From: Branchiostoma floridae
Lineage: Eukaryota; Chordata; Leptocardii; Amphioxiformes; Branchiostomatidae
Direction of reading: 5' to 3'
NCBI RefSeq assembly: GCF_000003815.2
Contig: NC_049986.1
Span: 9,789,244 to 9,853,243, forward strand
Length of the DNA: 64,000 bases
Under the pieces are notes generated by a model. That model searched no databases, was not told where the DNA came from, and saw nothing but the letters and a program-made list of their open reading frames with translations. The translations under genes and the position numbers were made by a program. This document shows, in pieces, positions 34,516-47,037 of this stretch; position 1 is the stretch's first letter, and every line of letters starts with the position of its first letter.

Positions 34516-35421
34516 ACCCTATGCACAAATCCATCACGCCACCTTATGCAATGCTTCATGCATGTGAGCATTGATTAATAACTTCTCAGTAAGGTCTAGC
34601 AGATGAATGTCAGTATTGACTGTGTAAAGAATGACTGTATGCTAACATAGGCACAGTCTGGCAAACTTGTCATCGGGCAAGTCGACACATGCATAATTGT
34701 AGATGGCTTTGGGAGTACAAAATCAATTTGGCTTACAGAACAGAGTTTTTGAGAGTAGACATATATTTTTACACAATACATAATATCTTTATAATTTTGT
34801 TAGTTCTTAAAATCAGTACAGTTTAAATACAGTCATATTTGCAACAGTCTCTTATGTTTACATTTTTTGCAGCGACCTCAAAATCATAGCTTTACTGATA
34901 ATACAGAATCTGTTTTTCTGTCAGTAATGCAGTATTTCAGTTCAGTGCAAACTTTTAACACTAGCATTAGAAAACATTCCTTTTACTCCCTGCCATAAAA
35001 TTTGAGTCCCCTTCACCTTAACTGAATTAACAGAAACTTCCAATATCAGATTATCTATACTGATAGAGAGCTTGTAAATTTTAATTAGAAATGTAACTAT
35101 ACTTCTGATGCTACGAACATCTATCTGAAAAAGCTGCTTGTCCACAGTACAGATTTAATTATTACACTGAGTCTTTGAGTATTCTATTTTCAAAAGTTTA
35201 CCTGTCTAATATGATATAGATCTGATACGCTGTTATTAATGTTAGCAGTCATATTTTGGTATGTCACAACATCAATTCAGCCCTCGGGCTATGACTGTAG
35301 TAATCTGAAGTGTCATTCTCAATAAACCACTACTGTCTGCAAGACAGCCAGGAGTACTGGATTCTTGTCATACACTTAAATACATCAATACAAGTAAGTC
35401 TGACCACTGCAGCCTTTACAT

Positions 35422-35758
35422 CAGGCTTTTAGCCAGGCAGCCATGCAGGCGTACATTGTATGGACTGATAGAAAAATAATTCAAATTGTATGGCCTTGCA
35501 CTGGGGAGCACATCCTCTGACAAGCATGAAATTCTGATTGACCAGGGATGCTACAGGTCACATGTGGCCTGTCTGACAGTAAATTTGCTTCATTCCCCAA
35601 AATTTGCACCTCAAGATGTGGGAAATGGTGTTTCAGAGAGTTATAGATTTCAAAGTTTTCTGAGTGAGGATGTACTCAGACCCCCACAATACTCGCTCCT
35701 GCAGCACTCGCCGAACAGCAAGAAATTTGGACACCCTGAGATCCTAGCTAAAAGCCTG
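35422..35758 (+). mobile_element. hAT-like MITE, CAGGCTTTTAGC family
   Basis: 337 bp with the same ends as the copy at 46584. The flanks CTTTACAT and CTTTGCGT agree at 6 of 8 positions, consistent with an aged 8-bp duplication. A long open frame here (from 35486) is a by-product of the repeat. Confidence 0.75.
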
Positions 35759-36496
35759 CTTTGCGTCCACTTGCAGTCAAAAGTTAAATCGACCACAATC
35801 AGACAAATAGGGACTGCCCTTGACACATGTACCCTCCAAATAAATCAATGTCCCTTTCTTTCAGACAGCCTTTTAGGGAGGTCCATTGTTTGCCAAAAAC
35901 TGCACACGCAAATAGCTGAACACTACAATATACTGGGGAGTGTGTGGTCGCCAGGCCGAAAAGGTCACGGAAGAGGGCTCGCCTTTGTGTTCCTGTTGAT
36001 TCTCTGAGCTACCCGTCAATGTTATAGGGTTTAGTTTCTCCTCCCCTTGTGTGGATTAAACCCTACGAGAGTGTACATCACAAGTAGGATTTATGTAAGG
36101 GCGGTCTCCAAAGGCAGCGCAGGCCAGAAAACCTGACCTCTTTCGACACGAGATTGTTAGCGGTGAACAAATTATATCGATTTCATGCATCGATACTCCC
36201 TCCCACGACTTACCCCCTGGCAATGTCAGATACGTTTGAATTTGTACACAATGGAATGACTGCAGCACATGAATAGACAGTAAGTTATCGACCGAAAATC
36301 AAAATGTCAGTAAACGGGTGAATCATATACCAAATTTTGATTCTCTTTCGTCTCCTGTTAGATATAACATCTTCTGTATTGTGCCTACAAATCTAGCATT
36401 GTAAGACATAACTGTCTAAGACCTGTAGCAAAACTAATACAGTTGTGGCAAATCAATGTGTTAACTTCAAACATTTGCAAAAAGATTTGCCAACAG

Positions 36497-36675
36497 ACAC
36501 TTTCCATAGTGCTGAAATTACTGCTGTGGTTATTTTGCATGCTATCAAGTCAACAAGAAATAGGACAGAATGAACACACGGGAAAAAAACCATTAAAAGC
36601 CTTATAACCCTTTCCTTGGTGCTGAAAATGTAACTATTGTTAATTTGCATGCCATCAAATCAACAAACCGTATTT
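36497..36675. repeat. Imperfect tandem duplication of about 109-bp period
   Basis: The two copies share AGTGCTGAAA or GGTGCTGAAA, then ATTTTGCATGC or ATTTGCATGC, ATCAA and TCAACAA. The second copy carries the CCTTGGTGCTGA motif seen again near 52.6 kb and 59.1 kb. Confidence 0.6.
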
Positions 36676-36709
36676 GAATTGTCCAATAGACTCACAATGA
36701 AAAGGCCTA

Positions 36710-38549
36710 CTCTCACCTCTCAAATAAACGTACCGGTACGTTTATTTTTTTCAGCCTCAAAATCCACCCGGTACATTCTTATTTTAGACGGTACGTTTAT
36801 TTATTTTTTCAAATTGGGGCTTTCATTACTAACCTAGGACCCCAAAAATATTGAAATTTTGGGGTTTTCTGCCGATATTTCCGTGGTATTTTTGCTCAAA
36901 ATTTACTATTTTGGGGAGAGTTGCCTGACGTGACTTATCAGGTCCCCCAGTACGCACAGGGCGGGTCTCCCATGTGGCAAGCCAAGAGTGTCGGCTTTCC
37001 GAGGGAGTGTTCTTGTATGACAATCTTTTTCGTGGAACTTGTACAAATACAACTACTAGTACAAATATGTTTCCTCCTCGTTCTCAACACATTTTCCTCG
37101 TAACTTCCGCGCCTTCCTCCACTTAACAGCATTAGTATAATTTTTACGGAGGCAAAAAATATATAAGCAGACACTTGTCCCTCAGACACTTGGTACGTTC
37201 CGATCAGGCCGTGGGAGGCTGTTGAAAGTTCTTCACGATAGCAGATACTTTTGGTCATTTTATCAAAGTAGAAACTAAACTAACAATATAAAATATGAAA
37301 TATTTTTGAAAAGTTGGAGCACTGTTGTCATCAGATATGTTTATGAGCGCTTGTTACTGTCATTTAATCATCAGTTATTGTCAGTTCCACCCGATTTCAT
37401 TCTATGTTTTGGAAAATCCAAATGCCGTCAGCACTCCCCAAAAGTAAACCTGACTGGACAACGCCCCCAAAGGGGCGGAGTCAAGTCTCTTCAGGCCTTT
37501 TAGGACTTTTACCGCCAGCAGGCATGGTGCAGTGGGCGGGGCAGTGTGCATATAAACCGTGGGAAAGTGTTTCCCTGCCTCATAGATGAATACATTAAGC
37601 CATATTTGGTGTGTATCAGTTTCAAAGCTGGAGTCAAAATTTACAAAGGGCTCAAAGGAACGTGCTTTTTTTCTATCTTGCGGTAATGCCTGCAGAGGAA
37701 TCAGCAATACGATATGAATGTAGAGGGAGGTGTAATATTTTCTGTGTTCTTTGACTTCTTTCTCTCACTAGATTTCTGGAATTGATAACAAGAGATGCAG
37801 AGAGGAATAGGTGCTGATATTTGTAGCTAGCCTTTACACATTAAAAGCTTCACTTGGTCAGTGCACTTCTTCTTCCATCGTGTATTTTGGACCATGGGAT
37901 GTAATAACTACGTGTAGCTCACAGCAAATTGTGAATAGATTACATATGTACAGGTCAAATGTACTATTCTCTCTCTCTATATATATATATGACATTTTTC
38001 AAGGCCCAATCTAACCAATTACAAAAGTCCAAATATGATAAACATTCTAAGATTATGGCAGTGTGATGTAGCCATTCTTTTTGAAGTATTACAAAAATTT
38101 CCATGATCACTTGCTTCAAGTTCCAAGTAGAAAATGTATGTACAAGTATCATGTAAATTTTCACAAAATTACGAATACTATAAATCAATCTTATATATAT
38201 TACCTTTTATTACAAAATGGAAAAAAAAGATAATATATCAAACAAGATAACTATGGTTATTCTGTTCATTATATATACAATTAACTGATACGGTACTCAG
38301 GCACAAATAAATAAAGAGAACCTACCTACTTATCATATTCTCTTGGACAGAAGTAGCATGGACACAGTTTACATCGGTATGCCTAAACACCACAAACGAG
38401 TGCAAACGAGCAGGCAGACCCAGTTTACATGTCAATTTGGTATTTTTCCGGGGGGTACTTTTATTCCAGGGGGTACTTTTATTAGATTTTGAAGATTTGT
38501 CCGGGGGGTACTTTTATTCCAGGGGGTACTTCTATTTGAGAGGTGAGAG
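36710..38549. mobile_element. 1.84-kb element with terminal inverted repeats, TA-flanked
   Basis: Both ends carry CTCTCACCTCTCAAATA as an exact 17-bp inverted repeat, with TA outside (36708-36709 and 38550-38551). Subterminal regions of about 110 bp are related: GTACC and TTTATT blocks occur repeatedly at the left (36722-36810) and as two copies of GGGGGGTACTTTTATTCC at the right (38449-38525). The interior is mostly AT-rich, with a GC-richer segment at 37440-37560 that has GGGCGGGGC followed by TATAAACC. No transposase frame was recognised. Confidence 0.7.
36722..36747. repeat. Perfect 26-bp palindrome
   Basis: Each half is AAATAAACGTACC or its exact complement, centred between 36734 and 36735. 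It lies just inside the left terminal repeat of the 1.84-kb element. Confidence 0.9.
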
Positions 38550-39411
38550 TAAGTTTCCACTTTAAAGAATCACAAACATAGCACATAGTCATAAAAGATT
38601 TAGGTCTACATCTTATGCAACAGATTTCACTATGTCTTGTACTTTTTCCTTTCTTTCAAGTACTCTACTTTAAAATTGCTTTTTCAAAACAGCTATACAT
38701 ACTTCAAGTACTTATATGTACTTTTTTGGATAAACTGTTACCATTGGTATCATCTACTAGTAGTAATGTGTAGCATATATCAGCATGATTATATTATCCA
38801 TTGATAGCAAGAGTCTGTCTGGGGACTAGTTAAAATAGGATAAAATGACTTTTATCAATATGTCATCCCTAGTTAATCATAGAAATTATAAGTCAACTGG
38901 GCTATGAAGGTTTAGAGTAATCTATTAGCCTACTTAACATTTACTTCCATACCATGGATTACCTCTTCCCTTGATGGAACTTCAAAGGGAATAATTAAGA
39001 AGTCAAATTTTGTGCTATTTTGTATAAGATGTCAATTAGTATCAAACAGGGCTCTAAAAGGATTTTCTGTTTACTGTCGTTTTGATTCCTTTCTATTCTA
39101 ACTTAAATACGGCCTTCACACTGAAACTGAATTAGGAATCAAGCAGAACCAGTTGGATTGAATGGTGTGCAAAATTCATGCCAAATGGACCTTCTATCCC
39201 CTTCACACGAGAAGGAATGAGCCGAAATGCCATCAGAATAAGTATTCTTTGTCTATTCTTGGGTATTTGTAGAGCATTCTAGACATTCTCACTGCATTCA
39301 AGATATTCTTTGGGCAACATTCTAGCAGGATTTTTTGCTTCTTAGGCTACCAACTTCAACTTGCTTCAGAGATTCTGTAGCCTACAAGATATATACCAAC
39401 TAGAAATGTTT

Positions 39412-39632
39412 TTATCCACTCACACTGGGAAGGGTTGGTACTCTTTTGTATGAGTGTGTTGGGACTCTATTAACAACCTACAGAGCAAGGTACTTATTTC
39501 CATCTGAGTGAAGTGAGGAAAGTCGTGTTAAGTGCTTTTCCCTAGGGTAGAGGGTCATTGACATGAAAGGATGTCAAACTCAAGACATCTTGGTTCCAGG
39601 CCAAACACGCTAACATTATGCCACACCACACC
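39412..39632 (-). mobile_element. tRNA-derived SINE, reverse
   Basis: Read on the minus strand, a tRNA-like head (GTGTGGCATAATGTTAGC, then TGGAACCAAGATGTCTTGAG) precedes the body motif AAAAGCACTTAACACGACTT and TCCTCACTTCACTCAGATG. The body matches the SINE at 47420. Confidence 0.7.
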
Positions 39633-40331
39633 AAATCCCATCCACCCTTAAATGGTTTGGATATTGATTATTTGGGGTATCAAGTATTTCTCAGAAACAG
39701 TGTAACAGAATCAAACTTCTGAGCGCCCTTTTGAACCTAGTTGCTGTTACAAGGGAACGTGCGTCACGGTGCCAATCAGACCTCCTGTTTACATTTTATG
39801 CGACTATTTAGACATCTTGGGATTATAAGGACGTCAACTAAATTATATCTAATTCAGACTTAAGCACATGTCTTTAACCATCCTGTTCAACTAAGAACCA
39901 AAATTGCACCCCTGTTGAGCTGGAGGCATTGTTGCATGACAGGTCGGATTTTCCAGCATACAATTGGGAGGAGTTAAATACAAAAGATTTCTCTATTAGT
40001 ATTACTGGGCGCCTGACTTATTGGCAGGGAAGCAATTAAAGAAGCGCAGCAAACCACAACTCGAATAGGATGGATGCAATGCTAATAAGTATTTTAAGCC
40101 CCCTCCTACCAAAATAAACACGTGCGCGGTTCAGACAGAATGAGAAGATTATCTCTTAAGAGGGTTATCATGATCTCCTTACCTGGGGTAGATAAAATTA
40201 GGCTCCGTTAAATGACCTTATCTGGACAAGTGCATCAGAGCTAATATCAATTTTGGTAGCATGAAACGGCGTGGCAAAGCCGGTAAAGTTAGGGTTGTGC
40301 ACTGGTACAAGATATAATTACACCCTATTTT

Positions 40332-40600
40332 CTTGAATAAAGTACACACCTTTTAAGCTTTTCAAAATTGGAGCGCTGATGCAAGTTGTTGCCAAAGTTT
40401 TGGTGCATACTTTCTTTGAGGTTATTGCATGGGCAAAAGGACTTTGGGTATCGCAGCTGGTGATACAGTTTCAGGAATAAGGCACATTGTTTTCATATTC
40501 AACTTCTATTCTGGGTGATTTTCATAACTTGCAATAGGAAATTCATAAGTTTGTAGAGACAAGGATTTATGTAAAATTACATTGGGGAAAAAAATAAGGA
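40332..40600 (+). repeat. Dispersed repeat, copy 2
   Basis: Diverged partner of 9337-9655, same orientation, with GCAAGTTGTTGCCAAAGTTT and CTTTGAGGTTATTGCATGGG preserved. Confidence 0.6.
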
Positions 40601-42061
40601 TACGTCATAAATTCATCCAGTTCAAGGTTTGTCCAAAATTACTGGAGAAGGAGTGCGTTCTTAGAATGAATTTATGTATTTTACATTTCAGTCTGACAAA
40701 TTTGTACAAGACTAAATGCCCCAAATCAGGGGTGCGGACTTTAATTGGGGTGCTTACTTAGTTAAATCAAGAAAAAACAGTAAGTTGTGTTGAAGGTTGA
40801 ACTTTAATTTCCAACACAATTATTAGAAATTTTCCACTGTTCAACACTATGTCAAGGAATGAGCAAACTTATAAGTTTCTGTTAAGTCATGTTAAACACA
40901 TTGAGCAGACTGTACAACCGAACAGTGGATCATAAGTTGCATTCTGAACATTCTGAACAGCCTAAATTCTTTGTTCCAGAGTTCCAACTTAAAAAGTTAT
41001 GCTTCTCTTCTTCTAGAGCATCCATCACAATTCACATTTTACGATGTGGTTTCTTCTAGTTTGTATTCCAACCAAACTTGTATTCCCTATATGACAATAA
41101 ACTTTCATCCTACATAAAAGTAGTCAACACAACTACCATCCAGAGAGGCTTATTATACAAGCCACAATCTTATAACAACCGGTATCTTTTCAAAAATTCA
41201 GAAGAGAGAAAATTGAACGACCATTGTCACACCATGCGTGTGTGGTCTTACCGACGTTATGGCGTCCCCTGGGAACTAATTATAAGCAAAGACGTCAGGT
41301 GCCTTAAGCCAAACTTGAAAAGTACATCAAAATCAATAACATACTTTTGGAGTACTGTTGACAATAGCCTTGACTTAGAGGCCCCTGAAAGTAGAATTAT
41401 ACATGTCATTGACCGTTTCTACGTGTACATATTTTGCAAGCTGTTGAAGAATGTGCTAAATTTCTATTTTGTTGGTTATGAATAGCAAAACTTTCAGGTT
41501 TTATATAACTTATTATAAGAACTGTTGCTGTTGATTTTTTTATAATGGTAAGGCCTAGAAAAAGTATTATCGTGTTTTTTTTGCAATGAAGATCCTGAAA
41601 AATATAGTAGAAGGAATGCTCTCTTTTTTAAAAAGGAAATTAATTGGATAAAATGATCAGAAAGAGGAGTTAGGTTTTTGGTGCTGGTGAGTCTGTTAAT
41701 ATGTATGTCACTTTTTCTACTACATAAATGAAGAAAATGTGTTGGAAAACAATTCCACAACAATACCACTCAATGTAAGATTTTTAAAAATTATGTCCTT
41801 TGCCAGTGGTCCCCTCCCCCCGAAAAGGGCTAGGTTAGTCAAGTTTTGCTAAGATTTGCAAGGGTTGGTCAGTTCCATGGAAACACAAAATTTTTTACAC
41901 AAGAACTAGAGGGCTTGTTGGAATACAATCATAGAATCAATGGTCTAATACTCCATGTACATGTACATGATTTCTGTTATAGTGCAAGAAAAACTGTCTG
42001 GTATTTCTCATTCAGCTGACATTAAACAGCTCATACATAGGTATCAGTTCATACATCAATT

Positions 42062-42406
42062 CAGGGTTCTAGCTAGTGCATTTTAGCGTAGTGGGCCACT
42101 ACGCTAAAATTTGTGACCACTACGCTAAAATAAGGGCCACTACGCTCATTTTTTAACTAGTGTAGTGGTGCTTTGCTGTCATTTGCTTGTTCAACAATGT
42201 CTAATCAATGTCTGAACAATGAAAAATAATGATATGGCACTCAAAACTGACCAAAAAATCCTTCAAATTACATGTGATATTAACAGAGTGCCAGCTTTTA
42301 TCTCTACATTTTCAAAATGACCCCCTTCCACACCAATTTCCTAATTGGTCGCTTCGCTACCATGCCATTCCCACTACGCTAAAATAAAATCCTGGCTAGA
42401 ACCCTG
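42062..42406. mobile_element. MITE with CAGGGTTCTAGCTAG ends
   Basis: 345 bp. CAGGGTTCTAGCTAG and CTGGCTAGAACCCTG form inverted ends with one mismatch. The motif CACTACGCTAAAAT occurs four times inside in near-identical form. Confidence 0.78.
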
Positions 42407-43593
42407 CAATTTTTTATTCTTCTGTCCTTGAATGTTTCAACTACATACAGGCTTGGCATTAAACAAAAACTTTCTTCCAGGGTGAACTTTAAATCACGGA
42501 TTTTACTACGAGCACCACCAACATTCCAGCAGCTACAATAACTGCCAAGCATTTATCAGTTTACATTAATATTTATAGGTTACTTTAGGCAAACATTCAC
42601 TCTTGGTCCCTATGTGGACATCAAAGTTTCTCCTTAATCCTCCTTGCTGTATGTCATCTTTATGGTCGACTCCACCACCCATCCATTCCCCGAACAAATA
42701 CATAAATTTTCAGGGCTTTCAGGAATGTGTTATGTGGTAGGGCTGTGTGCTGTGTAGGTATAGAATACAACATGGTGTATTCCGTATCACAGGAGATATC
42801 GGCCGAACCCACGGGAGGGCTGGGACTGAGGGTGATGCAGATACACAGTGTTTTCTAATTCTATTTATGCTTAACCCACCCGTGAAAACACACGTTTCTA
42901 TGCAAATGCACTGGAAGTTGAGAAAAGTTGGCTTCCTGGAACAACAAAAAACAGCAATTCCAACGTCCGAGTCCAGTATTCGAACTTACAAAATGGATGA
43001 CAGTGGCGCACTCAGTGCACGCTAAGGACATTCAAGTCATTATCCTATGGAAATCTTTGTGATAACAGTAAAATCCTGTTTGATAACCTAAGTTAACATA
43101 CACCCATTCTATAATACCAATTATCATGGCCGAGATTTGAAATTGAGATAGGTGCATGTAGACATTGCACTCTCAGGTAATTTGAAGGTTTAGGTAAGGT
43201 CTGAACCTGGACATAACTTGTGATTTTCAGTTGTGACAAAAATATAAATAAACAGGTAACAGCCAATGTTAATTTAGACTTCAGTTATCTTAATGCAAAG
43301 AGAGAACCCATGATACTTTCAATAAGACCTCAAATGAAAGACGGTGCAGATATCAAAGCTCCTACATTTTGTTTTCATCTTTTTGCAGTGCAAAATCATC
43401 TTTTTAGAGGCAAGAACATGTTTTTAGTAACAAAACCAGTCATAATGTCTACATCTATGCAGTTAGTTGCAGTGCCAATACATTGAAATTCCAACATTTT
43501 GAACCTGTACCTGAATGCGTCAATGTAGGTTAGACATCCAGGTAATAAGATACGCCAAAAATAGTTACTCAGGCAACTGGATATGGTTTTGGA

Positions 43594-43693
43594 NNNNNNN
43601 NNNNNNNNNNNNNNNNNNNNNNNNNNNNNNNNNNNNNNNNNNNNNNNNNNNNNNNNNNNNNNNNNNNNNNNNNNNNNNNNNNNNNNNNNNNNN
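43594..43693. other. Assembly gap (100 N)
   Basis: Exactly 100 N. The round number suggests a placeholder of unknown true length. Any open frame crossing it is meaningless. Confidence 0.99.
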
Positions 43694-44453
43694 ACATGAG
43701 ACACTATTATGACTCTAGTTGACATGCACGTAATGCAGGATGAAAAGAGGGCAGGGTGAGTAATTTTAGAGTTCAAGTGCACCAGACACGGTAATGACAG
43801 GTCAGGGAGTGCCTGTTTCTTACATTACATGCACCCGCGCGGCTACATCAGAAGAGTGGTCTGGACCAATGGAAACAATTTACTTCACAAATTGTAAAAT
43901 TTACCAGGGTTTTTACCTCTCAAGAGAGAATAAGAAGATTCTCATTATAATCTTAAGAAAATGCAGGTTTGATCACATGTAGAAAATGGAAACAGAACTT
44001 ACTGGCCATATGGCAAAATGAACATGAATGTATGAGGCAAGATGCTCTATTTCAAGCAAAATTTGAAAGTAACATCTACAACAAAATCTACGTTACACTA
44101 AAGACATGTATGACCGCTATAAAACCAAATGGTAAAACCAAATTTTTTAGAATCGGCCATGGCTAAACAGTCCTATTTAACATTGACAGTCTCTGCCACA
44201 TACATGTAGACTACATCTATGGGCTGACTCTTTTGTTGCAAACTTCTTCAAAATTTCTTCTTCTCTGTGGATGATCAGTTCTGGTCCAATGATTTTTTTA
44301 TTTTAGTCTGATTTTTCCACATAAGAAAGACCTTTTTTTACCAGTACACCCTAGTACATACAAAACTGACACTCCTTAGTGCTAGTAGTAAGAATGTCAA
44401 ACTGACCAAACAATGTACCCAATAAAGGGATATTAGAGAGCAGCATACATTCA

Positions 44454-44799
44454 GGGCTCGAAATGATTTTTCTGCATACCTACACTGGTGCAGGTAACAT
44501 TGAAAATTACCTGCACCAGAGAAATATTACCTGCACCACTCTGAATTTATGAAGTATGGATCATACTAAAATAGTTCAGGAACAATGGCTATTTTTTCTT
44601 CTATACTTCATAGGTGGTAACAGTCAATGCAGCTAATAACAATCCACAGTCATACACCTTCATTTTATGACATTTATGTATAAAACCGAGTACATGGACC
44701 AGTGCAGGTTAGGTGCAGGTAGACACCATAAATACCTGCGCATGCACAGCTCCAATTTTACCTGCACTAACCTGCATATGCAGGCAGTATTTCGAGCCC
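44454..44799. mobile_element. MITE with GGGCTCGAAAT ends
   Basis: 346 bp. GGGCTCGAAAT and ATTTCGAGCCC are perfect inverted ends, with many copies of ACCTGCAC and GTGCAGGT inside. The termini resemble the element at 23448. Flanks do not show a convincing duplication. Confidence 0.7.
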
Positions 44800-45411
44800 G
44801 GACTTTATTTTATATCATCAGTGAATAAATGAATAAATAAAAGAGAGGATGAATGAATATTACATTTTAGTTCATAATTGAACGCTTTGACTTTGACATA
44901 TGACATTGAGAGTCGTTACAAAACGACCAAAATCGATGCAGCGCTGCGTTAACTAAGGGTATGGCACTCGGACTGATCTCCTTGATCACTTCAGGTCTGT
45001 AACATGACGTTAAAACATCCTTGTCACTCCTTTGACCTCTGCACAAGGAGCACACAGAGCTCCAAACAGCTCCCACCTCTAATCATGTCTTCAGGGAAGG
45101 ATCTCTGTTTAGCATCTAAATTGCTCCTGTCTGGCTGGGTATTCTCACAGCTAGGAAGACCAATTAACCCCCGAATTTCGTACCTTTGCTCGCAAGACGA
45201 TTGGAAAGGAAAGTCGAGAAACGATTACGCGGAACGAAGGAAAGTCGTGTCGCCTAATTGCATGGTGAGGAGTTTTTGGGGCTGAGTGAACGAGTAGTTA
45301 ATGTTTCGTAATGTTGGAGATTGCTGACTTTTCAGTTAAGGTGTCACCAAGGTCTCATATGAAAGTTTCATATCACTTGAAGTATGCAAAGCAACGTCAT
45401 GTAGTTGTAAC

Positions 45412-45600
45412 TAGGGGTGGGTAATAATACAGAAAATTAGTTTCAGGTCAGATTCAGGTCCAGAGGTTCAGGTCCAGATCAGAACCTAAACTTGGACATG
45501 ATTATAGTAGTTCCATATCATATTTTGAAGAGTCAAATTATTAAGCTCACAGTGTATTAAGTTTTGTATTGAAAGTGGCAATACAAAATGAATGTTACAA
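45412..45600 (+). mobile_element. Truncated copy of the TAGGGCTGGGTAC hAT-like MITE
   Basis: The left end TAGGGGTGGGTAAT is followed by CAGAAAATTAGTTTCAGGTC and repeated CAGGTCCAG motifs. The right half is missing or too diverged to delimit. Confidence 0.5.
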
Positions 45601-46583
45601 TACAGCAATACCATCCCCCCCCCCCCACCTTGTAGACAAGCGATTCCTCCTAGGACCCCCACTCATTACCCCATAAATGAAGTTGCTGATGATTGCCCTA
45701 AATAATTCAGGAACCAACTTCGGCAGCGGAAGCCAACAGGTATCGTCAAGCTCCTACTCTATCTCTGTCAGCAACCATGGAGCTCTGACGATACCATTAC
45801 TAATTAAAGTCAGCGCGTACTGAATCTTTAAGTTTGAGAGACTCATATCCTTTGGAAGGGTTATGTTTTTTGCAGTGGAAACCTTTGCGGAACACTTCGT
45901 CTTAGTCAACGGTAATCTGCGCGACTCCGAGGTTTCTGTCGTGGTTCATGAAATGATAATGTCGCACCGGCTTCCGCCTTATCTATCAGTGCTGAGATCT
46001 GGCTGGGAATGTACAATGTTGTGCCATCATTTCTGTGCTTAATGGAAAATACAGGTAGCTCTACTGCCGTTGGATTAGGAATATCTTACCAGCGTGTGCC
46101 AAACTTATTGCATTCTGGAATGAACTTATATCGTCATGCATATTTCATGGCAGATGTAGATACAGTTAATGTTTGAGCCTATGCTCATATTGCAATTCTG
46201 AAGTCCATAAATTACCTTTGCCAAGTGGAAAGCTACATGACATTGTATGTTTTCGGAAGCGTGTCTGCCTGTCTGTCTGTTTGTTTGTGAACAGCATAAT
46301 TCGAGGAGGTGTGGATGGATTGTCTTCATAATCAATATGTTAGTAAGTCTGAATATGACCTTGAAATCATTTGATTTTTCGCCTCCTAGTAGCTTGTTAT
46401 GGTACTGCAGCAGAACTTCCAGTTCTGATATCTCATGTTCTGCACATGCTATATGGCCATGATTGGTAGATACTAGTAGCTCTGGGGGCAGAAAAGGAGT
46501 GGTGTAGGTTGGGCCCCCTAGCTATTCCTTTTTCAATTGCAGGGGTTGATGCTGTTTCAGACTTTGAAAGATATTTCAAAGCT

Positions 46584-46917
46584 CAGGCTTTTAGCCAGGC
46601 ATGCGTTATTCTTAGAATAACAAGAAAATTTTATGTCCCTGGACGCCCTTACACTGGGGAGAAAATGGTCTGACAAGCATAAAATTCTGATTGACCAGGG
46701 ATGCTACCAGCTCATCTGTGGTCACAGTCTTCTACTGTGACCTCTGGAACAGTATTTTGCCTCTTGGGATACCTAAGAATGCACTTTTTTTAACTTGAAA
46801 TCATCAAAACTCTGCACCATGGAAGGTGGATGCCCCTGGATCCCCCTACAATAGTCACTTACCGCGACTCACCAATAAGTTTGGACTCCCTATTATAAAA
46901 TCCTAGCTAAAAGCCTG
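46584..46917 (+). mobile_element. hAT-like MITE, CAGGCTTTTAGC family
   Basis: 334 bp. Ends CAGGCTTTTAGCCAGGC and CCTAGCTAAAAGCCTG. Internal landmarks are CTTACACTGGGGAG, TCTGATTGACCAGGGATGC, CTCTGCACCATGGAAGGTGG and ACTCACCAATAAGTTTGG. It lies about 120 bp downstream, in gene sense, of the exon at 47038. No target duplication is visible for this copy. Confidence 0.75.
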
Positions 46918-47037
46918 CATCTGATCCAATGAAAGTTCCTTGTTCAAAGTTGTGGCATGCTTTCTGACTCATCATAAACGTACTGATTGCAATGATTCTG
47001 TTTTCATATATGATTACATAATGGACAATGTGCCTAC

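Larger units (their letters stand above)
31332..47037 (-). other. HS2ST intron of about 15.7 kb
   Basis: Complete intron between the 5'-loop exon and the histidine exon. It contains MITEs at 31761, 35422, 42062, 44454 and 46584, SINEs at 33870 and 39412, the 1.84-kb inverted-repeat element at 36710, a LINE remnant near 33.6 kb and the assembly gap at 43594. Stretches 32.4-33.5 kb, 34.5-35.4 kb, 38.6-39.4 kb, 40.7-42.0 kb and 42.4-43.5 kb are AT-rich with no supported gene. Confidence 0.85.

Noticed and set aside
35486-36007. 173-codon plus-strand frame
   Set aside because: Its first half is the CAGGCTTTTAGC MITE and the rest has no family resemblance; the frame is not kept in other copies.
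41078-41485. 135-codon plus-strand frame
   Set aside because: No recognisable domain, no splice context; a few frames of this length are expected by chance in 64 kb of AT-rich DNA.
43396-43782. Frames of 128 and 65 codons
   Set aside because: Both run through the 100-N gap.
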